Shown here: one piece after another, positions 62,931 through 64,000 of the stretch
How the letters are laid out: every line of letters starts with the position of its first letter
How positions within the stretch are numbered: position 1 is the first letter of the stretch
Source of the DNA: Cognatishimia activa
Lineage (GTDB): Bacteria; Pseudomonadota; Alphaproteobacteria; Rhodobacterales; Rhodobacteraceae
Direction of reading: 5' to 3'
Assembly (NCBI RefSeq): GCF_001458335.1
Contig: NZ_CYTO01000010.1
Coordinates: 125,310 to 189,309, forward strand
DNA: 64,000 nucleotides
Notes under the pieces: model-generated
Told to the model about the DNA's origin: nothing
The model's database searches: none
What the model saw: the letters and a program-made list of their open reading frames with translations, nothing else
Translations under genes and position numbers: made by a program

Positions 62931-63937
62931 ATGTGCGAGCAAAAACCTCCAAGTGGTCGTTTGCACTGGATGCGCTGTGTCCGATGCACGTTCAGGTCGA
63001 TCAAACGGGCCGAATTCATCATGTCGGGCCCACAATTCAGAAGTTGCGCCCGGATTTGGAATGGGTGGGGCAGAGCTTTCTCGAGGTTTTTCGTGTGTTG
63101 AGACCGCATCGCCTCGGGATCAAAAGCAACCTGCTTGAAGCACGCAATATCAAGTTGCATTTGCAATTGGGAGATCCACCAAACACCACATTGCAGGGCA
63201 TCGTCGTGTCCGATCCGTTCCGCGAGGGCGTTTTGATCAACCTCAGTTTCGGGATCAGCGTTTTAGATGCGGTGCAGACTTATGGACTGACAAATGCGGA
63301 TTTCGCGGCAACAGACATGGCAATCGAGATGTTATTCTTGGTCGAAGCAAAGTCGGCTGCAATGAATGCGTCGCTAAGCCTCAATCGCCGGTTGGAAAAG
63401 GCAAAAAACGCAGCCGAGTTGCAAGCATTCACCGATTCATTGACGGGATTGAAGAACCGGCGGGCGGTTGAACAAAGTGTTGAGCGTTTGCTTGAGGATG
63501 GGGCTGCATTTACATTCATGCAGCTCGACCTAGATTTTTTTAAGGCCGTGAATGACACAATGGGTCATGCGGCCGGTGATCATGTTTTGCAGGTTGTGTC
63601 GAGCCGACTTCTAACCGCGACACGCGCTGGGGATGATGTGGCTCGTATTGGGGGGGATGAGTTTGTCATTGTCCTGAGGGGGCCAATTGATGACATCCGT
63701 TTGGCTGAGCTTGCGCAAGGGATCATTGATCACCTGTCCGAGCCCATTATGTTTGAAGGAGAGATGTGCCGGATTTCCACAAGTATTGGCATATCAAAAG
63801 TGCAGTCAGGGCGTGTCTTGACCTCTGATCAACTGATGCAACAAGCCGATAAAGCGCTTTATTCGAGCAAAGCGAGAGGTCGCAGTCAGTATGCTTTTTC
63901 AAAGTCGTGTGATTTTGGGAAAAGTGGCAGCCCGTAG
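62927..63937 (+). CDS. Diguanylate cyclase with HNOBA/PAS-like N-terminal domain
   Basis: A 336-residue protein. Residues 1-135 resemble the heme-NO-binding-associated (HNOBA) PAS-like domain (CPMHVQVDQTGRIHHVGPTI, SFLEVFRVLRPHRLGI). A short coiled segment follows, then GGDEF from about 165: FTDSLTGLKNRRAVEQSVER, LDLDFFKAVNDTMGHAAGDH, and RIGGDEF (240-246) with an RxxD inhibitory site (R233, D236). It should make c-di-GMP under control of the H-NOX-like partner upstream. Its last 13 bases overlap the convergent tRNA-Glu gene. Confidence 0.9.
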   Translation: MNVRAKTSKWSFALDALCPMHVQVDQTGRIHHVGPTIQKLRPDLEWVGQSFLEVFRVLRPHRLGIKSNLLEARNIKLHLQLGDPPNTTLQGIVVSDPFREGVLINLSFGISVLDAVQTYGLTNADFAATDMAIEMLFLVEAKSAAMNASLSLNRRLEKAKNAAELQAFTDSLTGLKNRRAVEQSVERLLEDGAAFTFMQLDLDFFKAVNDTMGHAAGDHVLQVVSSRLLTATRAGDDVARIGGDEFVIVLRGPIDDIRLAELAQGIIDHLSEPIMFEGEMCRISTSIGISKVQSGRVLTSDQLMQQADKALYSSKARGRSQYAFSKSCDFGKSGSP

Positions 63938-63999
63938 GGGAATCGAACCCCTCTTTCCAGGTTGAAAACCTGGCGTCCTAACCGATAGACGAACGGGCC
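63925..63999 (-). tRNA. tRNA-Glu (anticodon TTC)
   Basis: On the - strand GGCCCGT (from 63999) pairs with ACGGGCT. The anticodon stem-loop CCAGG-TTTTCAA-CCTGG gives anticodon TTC. The T-arm is GAGGGGTTCGATTCCCCTA-like. The discriminator base is G and CCA is encoded (63927-63925). It is 75 nt long and complete inside the window; base 64000 is the first upstream base. Confidence 0.95.
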
Positions 64000-64000
64000 A

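Overview
The window looks like chromosome from a marine alphaproteobacterium of the Rhodobacteraceae/Roseobacter group. This is inferred from gene content and order, not from any search: glyS followed by a ppdK-like gene, the oxygen-dependent (CobG) cobalamin route, an acuR-acuI pair linked to acrylate/DMSP metabolism, DUF1636 next to cobW, and an H-NOX/diguanylate cyclase pair. Coding density is high, ATGA start/stop overlaps are frequent, and I see no insertion sequence, prophage or CRISPR array.

Layout. 1-9 kb: housekeeping genes on the + strand (glyS 3' part, ppdK-like, SleB-type hydrolase, folB, folP, glmM), ending at a shared bidirectional terminator with ilvC on the - strand. 10-19 kb: two overlapping Lrp/AsnC regulators, a class V aminotransferase, a UbiH-type monooxygenase, a HAD nucleotidase, a GntR regulator, a GT2 glycosyltransferase with an N-terminal MshEN-like domain downstream of carA, a GatB/YqeY protein and tRNA-Gln. 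19-32 kb: a sugar island with an IclR regulator, a ribose-type ABC transporter (binding protein, two permeases, double ATPase) and oxidative catabolic enzymes (two aldo/keto reductases, a lactonase, an FAH-family dehydratase/hydrolase, a ketoglutarate-semialdehyde-type dehydrogenase, a DUF4432 epimerase-like protein). It resembles a Weimberg-type route without its aldonate dehydratase. 31.7-34.5 kb: an EEP-family protein and acuR-acuI.

34.5-51 kb: a large aerobic cobalamin cluster. On the - strand a cobalamin riboswitch precedes DUF1636, cobW, cobN, cobG, cobH, cobI and cobJ; cobL, cobE, cobM, cobB, cobA and cobF follow. cobK lies on the + strand inside the cluster, and its start codon shares the tetranucleotide CATG with that of cobL. 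cobO and cobQ are divergent on the + strand. CobST, CobC/D, CobP, CobU and CobV are not in the window. 51-54.5 kb: modABC with an inverted repeat upstream, then a DMT-type transporter.

54.5-64 kb: NUDIX and DUF983 genes; a small stress-type operon (four-EF-hand exported protein, ECF sigma factor, membrane partner, periplasmic metal-sensor-like protein); a PleD-like response regulator/diguanylate cyclase whose first receiver domain lacks its phosphorylation residues; DUF3572, HAD and DUF4153 genes; an H-NOX-like protein lacking the usual heme ligand, coupled to an HNOBA-GGDEF cyclase; and tRNA-Glu at the edge. Cyclic-di-GMP recurs: two cyclases and a probable c-di-GMP-type sensor domain on the GT2 enzyme. 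All family assignments are from reading translated sequences by eye.
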